A DNA stretch of 64,000 nt from Rhodothermales bacterium (GTDB lineage: Bacteria; Bacteroidota; Rhodothermia; Rhodothermales; Bin80), in contig JAJEDR010000048.1 of assembly GCA_022821385.1 (NCBI GenBank), forward strand, positions 1 through 64,000, read 5' to 3'. Positions 17,753 through 26,399 of this stretch are shown here, piece after piece. The translations under genes were made by a program, and so were the position numbers. The notes beneath the pieces were generated by a model that did not search any database, was not told the origin of the DNA, and worked only from the letters and a program-made list of their open reading frames with translations. Each line of letters starts with the position of its first letter. The stretch's first letter is position 1.

Positions 17753-20095
17753 CTACCGGATTACCGTGAATTTTCGAATCGCTTCGTCTCCTGTGTCATT
17801 GTCTGAAATAACAGCAATGTAGATACCGCTCACCAGCAACTGACGGGATGTAGTGGTTAAGTTCCAGAGTTCGTCACCGCTACCATCATTATGCTCAATG
17901 GTGTGGACCAATTCTCCAATCTCAGTATAGATCTTGATCGTGCAGTTACCCGGAATATTGAAGAATGCAACACGATCCTCTTGATCAAACCTTATGGTAG
18001 CATCTGCGCCGAGATTAACCGGATTAGGTACGATACGTGCATCCTCCACAGTACCTGTTGATCCATACGCGGGGCGTTTCAGGTTAACAGGCTGATAGGT
18101 CTGAGTGAGGGAGCGAGAGCTGCGAAGTGGCGCGCCTGTTGGCGTCCCGGATATACCATCGGGATCCATCGCCTGCGGTCCACCAACAGCCTGTAGATAG
18201 TAGTAATAGTCCGTCCCCCTGTTAAGGTCGGTATCGTCATAGGAATTGGCTCCGGCATCAAGCTCGGCGACCATTTCGTAGCCGCAGTGCTGTTGACCTG
18301 TTGCGCCGGGATCTGCTGGATCTCTTGGATTTGACCCATCCGTAAACTGCTGCGAGTCAAGGTTCAGGCAGCTTTCGTAGATGTAGTCCTCAAATCGGGA
18401 GGTCCGATACAGTAGCCACTTTGTGCGCGCAGGTCCGCCTGCCGGATTCGTCCATCTGACTTCAACCTTGTCTGGACGCCCTGTAACACTGAAGGTTGAG
18501 GGAGCATGCGGAGCTTCGGGAATTGGATAAGTGCTCATGTTATTGCTGGCTGCATAGAGGTTAATACCCCGCTGCAGTGTCTGCAACATCGAGTCACGTG
18601 CACTCACAACCCACTGATTCTTCGTCATTTCCTCCAATCCATGACCGAATGTGTCAAACATTCCGTCACCATCCATGTCCATCTGATTGATGGAATGATC
18701 GAAAGTACCGGTTTGAATCATTCCATCTCCATTTGCATCGTAGCGGATCAGGTCTGTATCGCGATCCAATCCGCCAAGCTTGAATGCCCTGCCAATCCTG
18801 GTACTGGCATCAATGGACAAACCGCCTACACCTTCAACGACTACAAGCCGAACACTTTCACCCGGCGCAAAATCATAGGGACCATACGCTGTCGTGACAG
18901 CGTGACCGCCCTGCTTACCAGTGGAGGGGTCATTCTTGGGCTCCCAGAACACACCGGTCGGCTCAATACGGTCAGCGTAATGCGGCCACATATGCTGGGA
19001 TCCACCATCAATGCGATCAGGATTCTCACGCGTCCGAATCCCCCACTCGTAGTAATCTTCATGAGAACTGCCGTCAGCAGTCAGTGCTTCGTCCGAGTCC
19101 ATAAAACCCATGGTTGCAGGCTGACATGTCTCTAACGTGGCCATGGTACAGCGAACATAGGTGGGATCCGTAGGCGAATTGTCTGCATGGATTGTTGCCC
19201 TACCAATGTAGCTGGCACCGGTCAGGCGTCCAATCGAATCAGCCGGAGGTGCCCACCATGCTTCGTTGAACAGGGACCCGCCAAAGCGATCGTAATCTCC
19301 CTGTGTTTCAGGATCTATACCGATCCACAGATACTGTGATGTGAATGAGATCGGGTACTCTGCGTGTCCATCTCCGACAACATCAATCATGCTGAACTTG
19401 CCCCATACCATACCACCGCTAACTGTCCAGGCACCCTGCAGATTTCCCCTCCACCGGTGGATGCGGAAGAAGTAAGTTTCTTTCAGATTCTGACTTGGAA
19501 GTTCAATATCCTCGTCTTCGTCCACGTTTCCGGTGTTGGTGTACACGTACTCAATGATGTTATAGTCATCGTGAGCCTGATTTACATAGGCGTACGCTTT
19601 CCGATCTACCGTAACGCCGATATACGTGTTGTGGATGTTGTGCACCATACGGTCGGCCGGAAGCCCTGGATCTATCTCGTCGACAACAGCGACATTGTCA
19701 AACGACAGGGCTCCATCCACCTCCACAACAGTGTCCTCCGTCTTGCTGATGAGCACATTTTGTACCGGATAGGTCACGTCCGCACCGGCTGTCCGGGGGC
19801 CAATCCGGGCTACGAAGTACGGAAAGGATTGTCCGTTGGCATCTGTCCAGTCCTTCGTGCCTAGCCAAAGTGCTTTGGCCCGGAAGTGACTGCTGTTTCG
19901 CAGGATGGAGGGCCATTCCATACCATCTGCGGCAGACGAATTACCTTCATGCTGGGCTCCTGATTCTGTCCATGTGCTGTGGAATGTGCCAATATCCAGC
20001 CACTGTGCAGTGAACTGGGCCGTGGCAGCCATTGGCACGAAGGTCAACAAAAACAGTCCAGCCGAAAGTGCTTTCATGTAGTAACTGATTTTCAT
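17753..20095 (-). CDS. Large secreted protein with Fn3-like domain and T9SS-type C-terminal domain
   Basis: A 780-residue protein with a signal peptide (MKALSAGLFLLTFVPMAATAQ from Met7; the annotated Met1 adds six residues). The N-terminal two-thirds is a Trp- and Tyr-rich region of unknown family. A stretch near 18660-18740 has DANGDGMIQ and DMDGDGMFD, calcium-loop-like motifs, followed by a fibronectin type III-like region (PDKVEVRWTNPAGGP...YYYYLQAVGG). The C-terminus (RIVPNPVNLGADATIRF, IYTEIGELV, GIYIAVI, KFTVIR) resembles the T9SS type A sorting domain. It lies between the TonB receptor and PorV genes, so the three probably act as one surface system. Its substrate or partner is not known. 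Confidence 0.82.
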   Translation of the reverse strand: MKISYYMKALSAGLFLLTFVPMAATAQFTAQWLDIGTFHSTWTESGAQHEGNSSAADGMEWPSILRNSSHFRAKALWLGTKDWTDANGQSFPYFVARIGPRTAGADVTYPVQNVLISKTEDTVVEVDGALSFDNVAVVDEIDPGLPADRMVHNIHNTYIGVTVDRKAYAYVNQAHDDYNIIEYVYTNTGNVDEDEDIELPSQNLKETYFFRIHRWRGNLQGAWTVSGGMVWGKFSMIDVVGDGHAEYPISFTSQYLWIGIDPETQGDYDRFGGSLFNEAWWAPPADSIGRLTGASYIGRATIHADNSPTDPTYVRCTMATLETCQPATMGFMDSDEALTADGSSHEDYYEWGIRTRENPDRIDGGSQHMWPHYADRIEPTGVFWEPKNDPSTGKQGGHAVTTAYGPYDFAPGESVRLVVVEGVGGLSIDASTRIGRAFKLGGLDRDTDLIRYDANGDGMIQTGTFDHSINQMDMDGDGMFDTFGHGLEEMTKNQWVVSARDSMLQTLQRGINLYAASNNMSTYPIPEAPHAPSTFSVTGRPDKVEVRWTNPAGGPARTKWLLYRTSRFEDYIYESCLNLDSQQFTDGSNPRDPADPGATGQQHCGYEMVAELDAGANSYDDTDLNRGTDYYYYLQAVGGPQAMDPDGISGTPTGAPLRSSRSLTQTYQPVNLKRPAYGSTGTVEDARIVPNPVNLGADATIRFDQEDRVAFFNIPGNCTIKIYTEIGELVHTIEHNDGSGDELWNLTTTSRQLLVSGIYIAVISDNDTGDEAIRKFTVIR

Positions 20096-20128
20096 GAGCT
20101 TGCTCGATTAAAATTGAAAACAATCAGC

Positions 20129-20159
20129 GGGCGCCTGCCTTGAATCAGGACAGGCGCCC
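20129..20159 (-). promoter_or_regulatory. Intergenic hairpin between TonB receptor and T9SS protein genes
   Basis: A 9-base perfect inverted repeat (20129-20137 with 20151-20159, arm GGGCGCCTG) with a 13-base loop lies in the 74-base gap between the two genes. A further CC/GG pair can extend it around a bulged T. On the minus strand it is followed by TGATTGTTTTC rather than a strong T-tract, so it may be a weak terminator, an attenuator or an mRNA-stabilising 3' hairpin that lowers downstream expression. Confidence 0.6.
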
Positions 20160-20169
20160 TGCTTCAAGC

Positions 20170-23100
20170 TTATAAGGTTACGCGAATACCCAAAGTGAGT
20201 CGACGATTATTCAAGAATGTGTTGAACCGCAGGTTCGGCATATCAATGTATGCTTTGTCATCAAGTACCTGCTGTACCTCACCGTCCGGCACGGCTACAA
20301 AGCTGGATCCATTCCAGCGGGAATACGTGCCGGTGTCAGCTGCCCAGTACCAGGCAACGGTGTTGGGTTCACTGACGCCATCAAGCGACTTGAACGCCTC
20401 AATTGGCTGATAGGCCACATCCGGATGACGGAACACACCAGGCCGATCATCGCCGGGAACCCATACATAGGGGAGTCCCTGCTTATCAGCATACGACAGA
20501 TTCTCGTCGACTGCATTCATCTGATCAAAGATGTCTTCCGGCAGGTGCAACGACCACATGTAGCGGTCGAAATCCCTACCGTCCGGATGGAATCCGGTGG
20601 AGCTGTACAGATGGCGGCGATTGAAGAGGTTGGACACATCCAGGAAAACCTGTGCTCCACCAAAACGCGTATTGATATGCTTCGTGAAACGAAGATCAAA
20701 ATTAACATAGCTGCGCCAGCGCACATTCTCCTGCAATTCGGGAGGTGCACCGCCACCGCCTGCCCATCTCCATTTCTGACCTGAGCGCCACTCGCCCAGC
20801 AGACTCACGCGCCAATCTCCCAGCAATGAACCATTTAACAAAGAGGGAACAAAACTGGCCGGCGTCAGGAAGAGCAGATTCGCACGCGCGAACGGCTCGG
20901 CCAATGGAGCCCCAATGCGATAGTCTGTCGATGTCCGCAGGTAGTTACGCTGCTGGAAGGTGTTTTCGTTGAATTGAGCGTAGCCAAAATTACCGCCTTT
21001 GGTCTGCAAGAAGGTGTAGTTGACAAACCCTCGGATCCAATCGCCGCGCAACTTGGTCAATGTGACTTCTGCCCCACGTACATCCTCATAATTCCAAGGC
21101 TGCTTGATCGCATAATTCACGACGCCACCCAAGCTATTGTAAGTTACATCCCGCGGTTGATTCCGGATATCACGATAGAAACCGCTGACCCGGAGTAGGT
21201 ACTGGTCAAAGAGGTTCTGGTCAAATCCTAATTCATATGCCACCGTCTGGGGCATTGGATGCTCTGGATTACCCATTACATCAATACCGCTATTGCGGGA
21301 CTGCTGAATACCAAACACGTCAAAGGGGTTCAGCATTTGGCGAAAATGTCCGTAGTTGAAATAAAGCTTGCTTTCCTGGGTGATCGGGAAGGAGATACCC
21401 AACCTGGGACTGATGAAGATCTGTGCTGCCGGATCCTCTTTGCTCAGTAGTTCATCCAAACCGTCTACCTGCTGCCGAAAAGCCTGATCATACGGGTTCT
21501 CCGCTATCCACCAAGCTGTATTGGCATCAAAGAAGTCCACACGCACGCCAAGGTTGGCGATCATGCCTTGGAATTCAAGCTTGCCCTGCGCATAGGCTGC
21601 ACCTTGGATCGGTTGACGTGAGAGCGGGTAATCGGCCTCGGCTTCCGGCCCCACCAGTGCAAGGTTTACTCTCTTGAAGTTCAGGTCATAGTTACTGATG
21701 ATAAGTTCTGCACCTGTTTTGAGCTGAAGCACCCGGGTCACCTGACTGGTCAGGTCAAACCGACCGGTAAAGACACTCACATCAGAGGTATCCCGCGTCT
21801 TCACCCAGTGACCACCAGTGGTCTCGGCACCGCCGAGCAGGTTACCACCCTGCCCCAAAAATCCGAATGGTTCATCCCCAACGCAGTACGGAGTTGTCAC
21901 GCCGTCACCGTTGAGGTCGCCTGCGCCACCAAAGCAGGTTACCTGATCCCTGTTTGCCTCACCAGCGGGAGTCAGTCGACCAAAGTTATTTGTATACGGG
22001 ACCGGGTAGAAGACACCATTCTCCGTGTACGAGCCATCACGCAGATTCGGAAAATGACTACGGTATTTTGACGCAATATTCTGCAAATGGACTTCGTAGA
22101 AGGTACTCGCACTGAGCGTATGTGTGAAAGTGGCTCCGAGCAGTGTGTGGTCAATATTGGCAAGTGGGAACGCGCCATCGGACAGAATCACACGTCCACG
22201 GCGGTTAATACCATCAACGATCTCTGTTCCGGCGCCCCACCACGGATAAGACGGCATTTCCCCGCCATACATCTGGAGATCTCCAGTCCCCTGGTAACGG
22301 TTAATACCGCGCTCTACACCCCTCATGCCTTGCACGCTCAGCTTCATCCCTGGCGCAACGTTTGAGATGAGCTTGCCCTGGAATGTCTGATTGTTGAAAG
22401 CCTCTCGGCTCTGGGGGTAGATATAAGCGGTCTGCGTACCTCTGTAGGATACAGAGAAGCGCAGGTCCCCCAACCTGCTGCTCAGGCCTGGAACTAGCGG
22501 GCCGGCCACGGTAATATCCGCCTCATAGTCCGGCTTGGTGATCTCGTTGTCCTTGCGATGGGTATGCTTGAAGTATTCCTGCATATCCCGAGCCGTAACA
22601 TCAAAGCCCTCGTCATTGAGAAGCCGCTCAGCTAGCGCATTCCAGCCCTCAAATGCATTATACTGGTTCTGCGTATAGGAATCCCATGCACCATTACCCG
22701 TGCCGTCCCAGGCGACTGCCGGATCAAGGAACGGGCGAACAAACCAGCTGTCGCAGTCCCCGGTTACTGGACCGGAATAATTGCAATTATCCAGATTAGT
22801 ACCTCCCAGGCCTTCAAGAGACTTTGGCTGGGCGGGTTGATACCGATAAAGTGCGTCAACCGTGTAGCGTGTCCGGGAAGGCTCTTTAGTGGTAACATTC
22901 ACGATACCGCTCCGTACGTTGCCGTACTCTGCGTTGAAACCTCCTGTCTGGACCTGTACCTCCTCCAGTGACGTGTAGCTGATATTCGTGAACGGTTGGT
23001 GTGAGCGACCAGTCCGCAAGTTCATGCCATCAACAACAAAAGCAACTTCATTCAGACCTCCACCACGTACACGCAGACCTGGCTCGATACCGGCCTGGAG

Positions 23101-23553
23101 GTCAAGCACCTCGCTGACACCGGCCACCGGAAGATCCTGAAAAGCCTCGGGGTTGAGACTGGCCACATTGGCAGACACATCCAACTGTACAATTGGACGT
23201 TCACTTGTGACCACCATTTCTTCGAGCCCAACCGCTGCCTCTCGTAGTTGAATGTCCCTGGTGGTAGTCAGGCCGGTAGAAACCCGAACCCCCTCTACCC
23301 TCTGGTCCAAAAATCCTACAAATGAAACGATTAGCGTATAGGTACCCGGACGCACGTTATTGATGAAATAGTAGCCATCAACCTCTGTCGATGACCCCTG
23401 TGTGGTGCCCTCAATCACAACGTTCGCTCCCGGGATAGTCTCTCCCGTAGCAGCGTCCGTTACCACACCGTCAATCTTGCCCTGCTGGGCAAACACGACC
23501 GGCACGGTAAGTACCACCATCACGGCTATACCCAGTAACCCTTTTAGTCTCAT
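20170..23553 (-). CDS. Large TonB-dependent outer-membrane receptor (SusC/CarboxypepD_reg type)
   Basis: A 1127-residue TonB-dependent receptor. A signal peptide (MRLKGLLGIAVMVVLTVPVVFAQ) is followed by the carboxypeptidase-regulatory-like domain (about 28-108, IDGVVTDAATGETIPGANV), a TonB-box-like linker (LEEMVVTSERP), a plug domain (about 125-235; VAGVSEVLDLQAGIEPGLRVRG) and a very large barrel with long extracellular loops, ending NNRRLTLGIRVTL. Its size and long loops suggest a bulky ligand, such as an oligosaccharide or peptide; the ligand is not readable. No SusD is adjacent. Instead the gene is followed by a T9SS-type protein and a PorV homologue. The 202 bases upstream hold a LacI-type operator-like palindrome. 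Confidence 0.93.
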   Translation of the reverse strand: MRLKGLLGIAVMVVLTVPVVFAQQGKIDGVVTDAATGETIPGANVVIEGTTQGSSTEVDGYYFINNVRPGTYTLIVSFVGFLDQRVEGVRVSTGLTTTRDIQLREAAVGLEEMVVTSERPIVQLDVSANVASLNPEAFQDLPVAGVSEVLDLQAGIEPGLRVRGGGLNEVAFVVDGMNLRTGRSHQPFTNISYTSLEEVQVQTGGFNAEYGNVRSGIVNVTTKEPSRTRYTVDALYRYQPAQPKSLEGLGGTNLDNCNYSGPVTGDCDSWFVRPFLDPAVAWDGTGNGAWDSYTQNQYNAFEGWNALAERLLNDEGFDVTARDMQEYFKHTHRKDNEITKPDYEADITVAGPLVPGLSSRLGDLRFSVSYRGTQTAYIYPQSREAFNNQTFQGKLISNVAPGMKLSVQGMRGVERGINRYQGTGDLQMYGGEMPSYPWWGAGTEIVDGINRRGRVILSDGAFPLANIDHTLLGATFTHTLSASTFYEVHLQNIASKYRSHFPNLRDGSYTENGVFYPVPYTNNFGRLTPAGEANRDQVTCFGGAGDLNGDGVTTPYCVGDEPFGFLGQGGNLLGGAETTGGHWVKTRDTSDVSVFTGRFDLTSQVTRVLQLKTGAELIISNYDLNFKRVNLALVGPEAEADYPLSRQPIQGAAYAQGKLEFQGMIANLGVRVDFFDANTAWWIAENPYDQAFRQQVDGLDELLSKEDPAAQIFISPRLGISFPITQESKLYFNYGHFRQMLNPFDVFGIQQSRNSGIDVMGNPEHPMPQTVAYELGFDQNLFDQYLLRVSGFYRDIRNQPRDVTYNSLGGVVNYAIKQPWNYEDVRGAEVTLTKLRGDWIRGFVNYTFLQTKGGNFGYAQFNENTFQQRNYLRTSTDYRIGAPLAEPFARANLLFLTPASFVPSLLNGSLLGDWRVSLLGEWRSGQKWRWAGGGGAPPELQENVRWRSYVNFDLRFTKHINTRFGGAQVFLDVSNLFNRRHLYSSTGFHPDGRDFDRYMWSLHLPEDIFDQMNAVDENLSYADKQGLPYVWVPGDDRPGVFRHPDVAYQPIEAFKSLDGVSEPNTVAWYWAADTGTYSRWNGSSFVAVPDGEVQQVLDDKAYIDMPNLRFNTFLNNRRLTLGIRVTL

Positions 23554-23626
23554 AGTTAAGTCCTCATTTAATTCATGTTTAAAGCGTCCTGCAAAAACAG
23601 GGCGCCAACTATGGCTTGAAAAGCCT

Positions 23627-23640
23627 TGGAAACGCTTTCA
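23627..23640. promoter_or_regulatory. LacI-family operator-like palindrome upstream of TonB receptor operon
   Basis: TGGAAACGCTTTCA matches 13 of 14 positions of the cre/LacI-family consensus TGWNANCGNTNWCA, with the central CG and both outer TG/CA ends. It lies 74 bases upstream of the receptor start, within a 202-base gap that also has AT-rich sequence at 23690-23720 where a promoter could lie. Control by a LacI/GalR-type sugar-responsive repressor is an inference. No such regulator is encoded in the window. Confidence 0.4.
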
Positions 23641-23755
23641 CGCGCACCAACCGGCCGACCTAGGACCGAACCAAGGTCAGTACGACACATTAATATAACA
23701 ATAAAAGATAAATCATGTGCAGAATAATTCAAAAAGCCTCTTCTCCGAACCCGTA

Positions 23756-25357
23756 TTACCAGAAAATCACATAAAGCGCAGCTGTAATCGCCAATATTCC
23801 AAAAGCCAGAATGGCAAATACCGGATCGGTTTGAATTACACTTCGACTGATAACAACTGCTCCTCGACTATCCTTGCCCCTGCCCTCAATGAGAGAAACA
23901 ACCACAATCAATGCCACAGAAATCACAAATACCCAGCCCATTCGGTCTAGGAACGGCATCCCTGGCACGGCCCATTTCATGGCCGCAGACAACGGAATAC
24001 TGAGTAGAGCAGAAATCAATGCAGCGTTGGCCGTTGATTTTTTCCAGAACAAGCCAAGTACAAAAATGGCCAGAACCCCTGGGCTGACAAACCCAGTGTA
24101 TTCCTGGATATACTGGAAGACCTGGTCCAGGGACGCCAACTGGGGTGCCAGAAATGCCGCTATAGCCATGCTGACCAGTGCAACCAGTCGCCCTGTGCGC
24201 ACGAGATCCCGCTGACTCGCATTCGGACGGATGTAGTTACGGTACAGATCCATAGTGAAAATGGTACTCGTACTGTTCATCATAGAAGCCAGCGAGGAGA
24301 CAATTGCCGCTATCAGTGCTGCAAACGTGAGTCCTTTCAGCCCTGGACCGACATACTCATTCAATAGCCAGGGATAAGCTTCATCTGCGGTTCCGATTGG
24401 AGCCTCGAGCGCATATGCAACGATCCCGGGAACTACTACAATCAGAGGCAGAAGCAGCTTCAAAAAGCCTGCAAAAGCAACACCGCGCTGCGCCTCTTTT
24501 AAGCTCGGTGCAGCCAGCGTCCGTTGGATTATGTACTGATTGCATCCCCAATAAAACAGGTTTGCTATCCACATACCGCCAATCAATACGCCAAGTCCGG
24601 GCAGTAACTCCCATGCATCCTGCCGTATGCCATCGTCATCCGTGTAAATCAGTTCCCCCTGCATAAGAATCATGTTGAACCGGTCAGGCACCTCATCCAG
24701 CAGTTTGCTGAGTCCCGAAAAAGCGCCTTCTCCCCCGCCATAGGCATTCAGTGCAAGGACTGTGGTCAATAGACCCCCACCTATCAGAAAACATACTTGC
24801 ACCACATCCGTCCAGGCAACCGCTTTGAGACCCCCGTAAATACTGTACACCGTGGCAAACACCGCAAGCGCCAAAACTCCTTGCCACAGCGCGATACCCA
24901 TGATATCTCTTAGAGCAAGTGCGCCGAGATAAACAACGGACGTTAGATTCACGAACACATACACTAACAGCCAGAATACCGCCAAGAGAGTCCGCACACG
25001 CGCGTCATAGCGAACCTCCAGGAACTGTGGCATCGTATAGATGCCCTTCTTCAGATAGATGGGAATAAACAACCACGCAACCAGCAGCAGCGTGATCGCG
25101 GCCATCCATTCATAGGTCGCAATCGCCAACCCCAGGCGGAAGCCCGAACCTGACATTCCAATGAACTGCTCCGCCGAAATATTAGACGCAATCAACGAAG
25201 CACCAATCGCCCACCAAGGGAGTGACTTGCTGGCAAGAAAATAATCCTCAGCGTTCTTTACATGTCCCTTCTTCTCTCGCGAAACCCATAGCCCCAGCGT
25301 CACAATCAGAAGACAGTAAGCACCGAACACAACGTAGTCAATCAGAGCAAACTGCAT
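23756..25357 (-). CDS. Sodium:solute symporter, SGLT-like (SSS family)
   Basis: A 533-residue inner-membrane protein with about 14 hydrophobic segments. SSS-family motifs are visible: LASKSLPWWAIGASLIASNISAEQ in the first helices, followed by FIGMSGSGF, a stretch shared with vSGLT-type sugar transporters, and AALIAAIVSSLASMMNSTSTIFTMD near residues 340-365, which carries the conserved sodium-site Ser residues. It should import a sugar or related solute with Na+. It lies upstream of the TonB receptor operon and directly downstream of a small lipoprotein gene, so the three could together move one substrate across both membranes (inference from context). Confidence 0.92.
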   Translation of the reverse strand: MQFALIDYVVFGAYCLLIVTLGLWVSREKKGHVKNAEDYFLASKSLPWWAIGASLIASNISAEQFIGMSGSGFRLGLAIATYEWMAAITLLLVAWLFIPIYLKKGIYTMPQFLEVRYDARVRTLLAVFWLLVYVFVNLTSVVYLGALALRDIMGIALWQGVLALAVFATVYSIYGGLKAVAWTDVVQVCFLIGGGLLTTVLALNAYGGGEGAFSGLSKLLDEVPDRFNMILMQGELIYTDDDGIRQDAWELLPGLGVLIGGMWIANLFYWGCNQYIIQRTLAAPSLKEAQRGVAFAGFLKLLLPLIVVVPGIVAYALEAPIGTADEAYPWLLNEYVGPGLKGLTFAALIAAIVSSLASMMNSTSTIFTMDLYRNYIRPNASQRDLVRTGRLVALVSMAIAAFLAPQLASLDQVFQYIQEYTGFVSPGVLAIFVLGLFWKKSTANAALISALLSIPLSAAMKWAVPGMPFLDRMGWVFVISVALIVVVSLIEGRGKDSRGAVVISRSVIQTDPVFAILAFGILAITAALYVIFW

Positions 25358-25402
25358 CCGATAATTATTTGTTGGTCAGCAAAGGATACCGGACTTCCTG
25401 AA

Positions 25403-25870
25403 CTAGCGTACGCGGCGCCAAACTTCATCGTAGCGCGCGTCGCCTTGACCGCCCTGATGATGCCACAACGAATCACCCTCGAGCCTACAACTGAATTGAA
25501 ATGCCTGGCCGACATTCTGAGGAATCGCGCTGTACTCCACATGCTCGGTATACTGTCCCAGGGAGTCCAGCGTGTACCGCCCTCCTTGCGCGTGCACGAA
25601 TGAGCCGGCGGTCTGCCGGATAAACATCCAGTGCGTGCTGTTGAGCACCTTGAGCGTCGGTGCCTCCTGGTAGTCGGGATCGCTCTCAAACTCGCCACTC
25701 AATGCTCCTGCTGACTCTCTGATTTCCACTAATTCCCAAGAACCAGCAAGGTTCGGGCAATCATCTGGACCCATCTGCCCCATTCCATCGGCGGCTTCCT
25801 GGTCTGCTGCAACGCAGCCGGAATAAAGAAGGACAATTGCCGCTACTGTCAAAAATAATCTGGAATTCAT
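25403..25870 (-). CDS. Small lipoprotein, possibly lipocalin-like
   Basis: A 155-residue protein with a lipoprotein signal (LTVAAIVLLYSGC). After a short acidic linker, LAGSWELVEIRES has the GxW start seen in lipocalin-like barrels, and the remainder is predicted beta-rich (THWMFIRQ, GGRYTLDSLGQYTEHVEY, FSCRLEGDSLWHHQG, YDEVWRRVR). I cannot assign a named family with certainty; small secreted proteins with this layout are often lipocalin-like ligand binders. It lies 45 bases before the SGLT-type symporter on the same strand, so a role in binding the transported solute is possible. Confidence 0.65.
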   Translation of the reverse strand: MNSRLFLTVAAIVLLYSGCVAADQEAADGMGQMGPDDCPNLAGSWELVEIRESAGALSGEFESDPDYQEAPTLKVLNSTHWMFIRQTAGSFVHAQGGRYTLDSLGQYTEHVEYSAIPQNVGQAFQFSCRLEGDSLWHHQGGQGDARYDEVWRRVR

Positions 25871-26399
25871 GGTACTGGAGCACAGTTGTGAACCACTAAT
25901 CTAACAAAAGTGAGCGAATTATGCCCATAAGTGATTGCTCTGCAGCCTCGCGCACGTCTATTTCACATAATCTCGGGGGACTCAGACACCACTTGCCGTG
26001 GTCGCCCCATTCAGGAAGGACGCACGGGCGGTCGCATATTCAATTAACGCTGCGCCGTCCGATTTCCTGTCCCGGTATGCCCACAGAATTACACTTCTGG
26101 TTCATATATGCGCTTGCCTTGATCACCTCGTGACATTTGCAGTCCAGCATCTGACCTAGTCACCTGGGAGAGATTTCAGAATAAATCGGCGGGACTAACG
26201 GATTGATCCATAATGGGAGTTCACGTCCGGCCCGACTCAAAGAACAGACTTAAGCGCATCCCCAAAAAGAATCTTAAGCCCCCTGGCGCCGACCTCTGCG
26301 TACACATAAAATAGCACAGGAGGAGAATCACCCACGACTAAAGCTATGCACTGAGTGCATCTATCCTGGATTATAGTTGTCATGTCCCCCTGCAAAACC
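25871..26399. other. Non-coding stretch between two symporter loci
   Basis: About 530 bases without a convincing gene. Short open frames here lack signal peptides, domains or plausible composition. The stretch includes a perfect 7-base palindrome with a 1-base centre, ATGCACTGAGTGCAT, at 26346-26360, which could be a regulator site, and a purine-rich AGGAGG at 26320-26325. I see no tRNA, hairpin with T-tract or repeat. It separates the downstream region of the VC_2705-type symporter from the promoter side of the small lipoprotein gene. Confidence 0.5.

Noticed and set aside
25921-26133. 70-residue plus-strand open frame in the 25871-26399 gap
   Set aside because: No signal peptide or domain, low-complexity Ser/His/Pro composition, and no supporting start context; probably chance.
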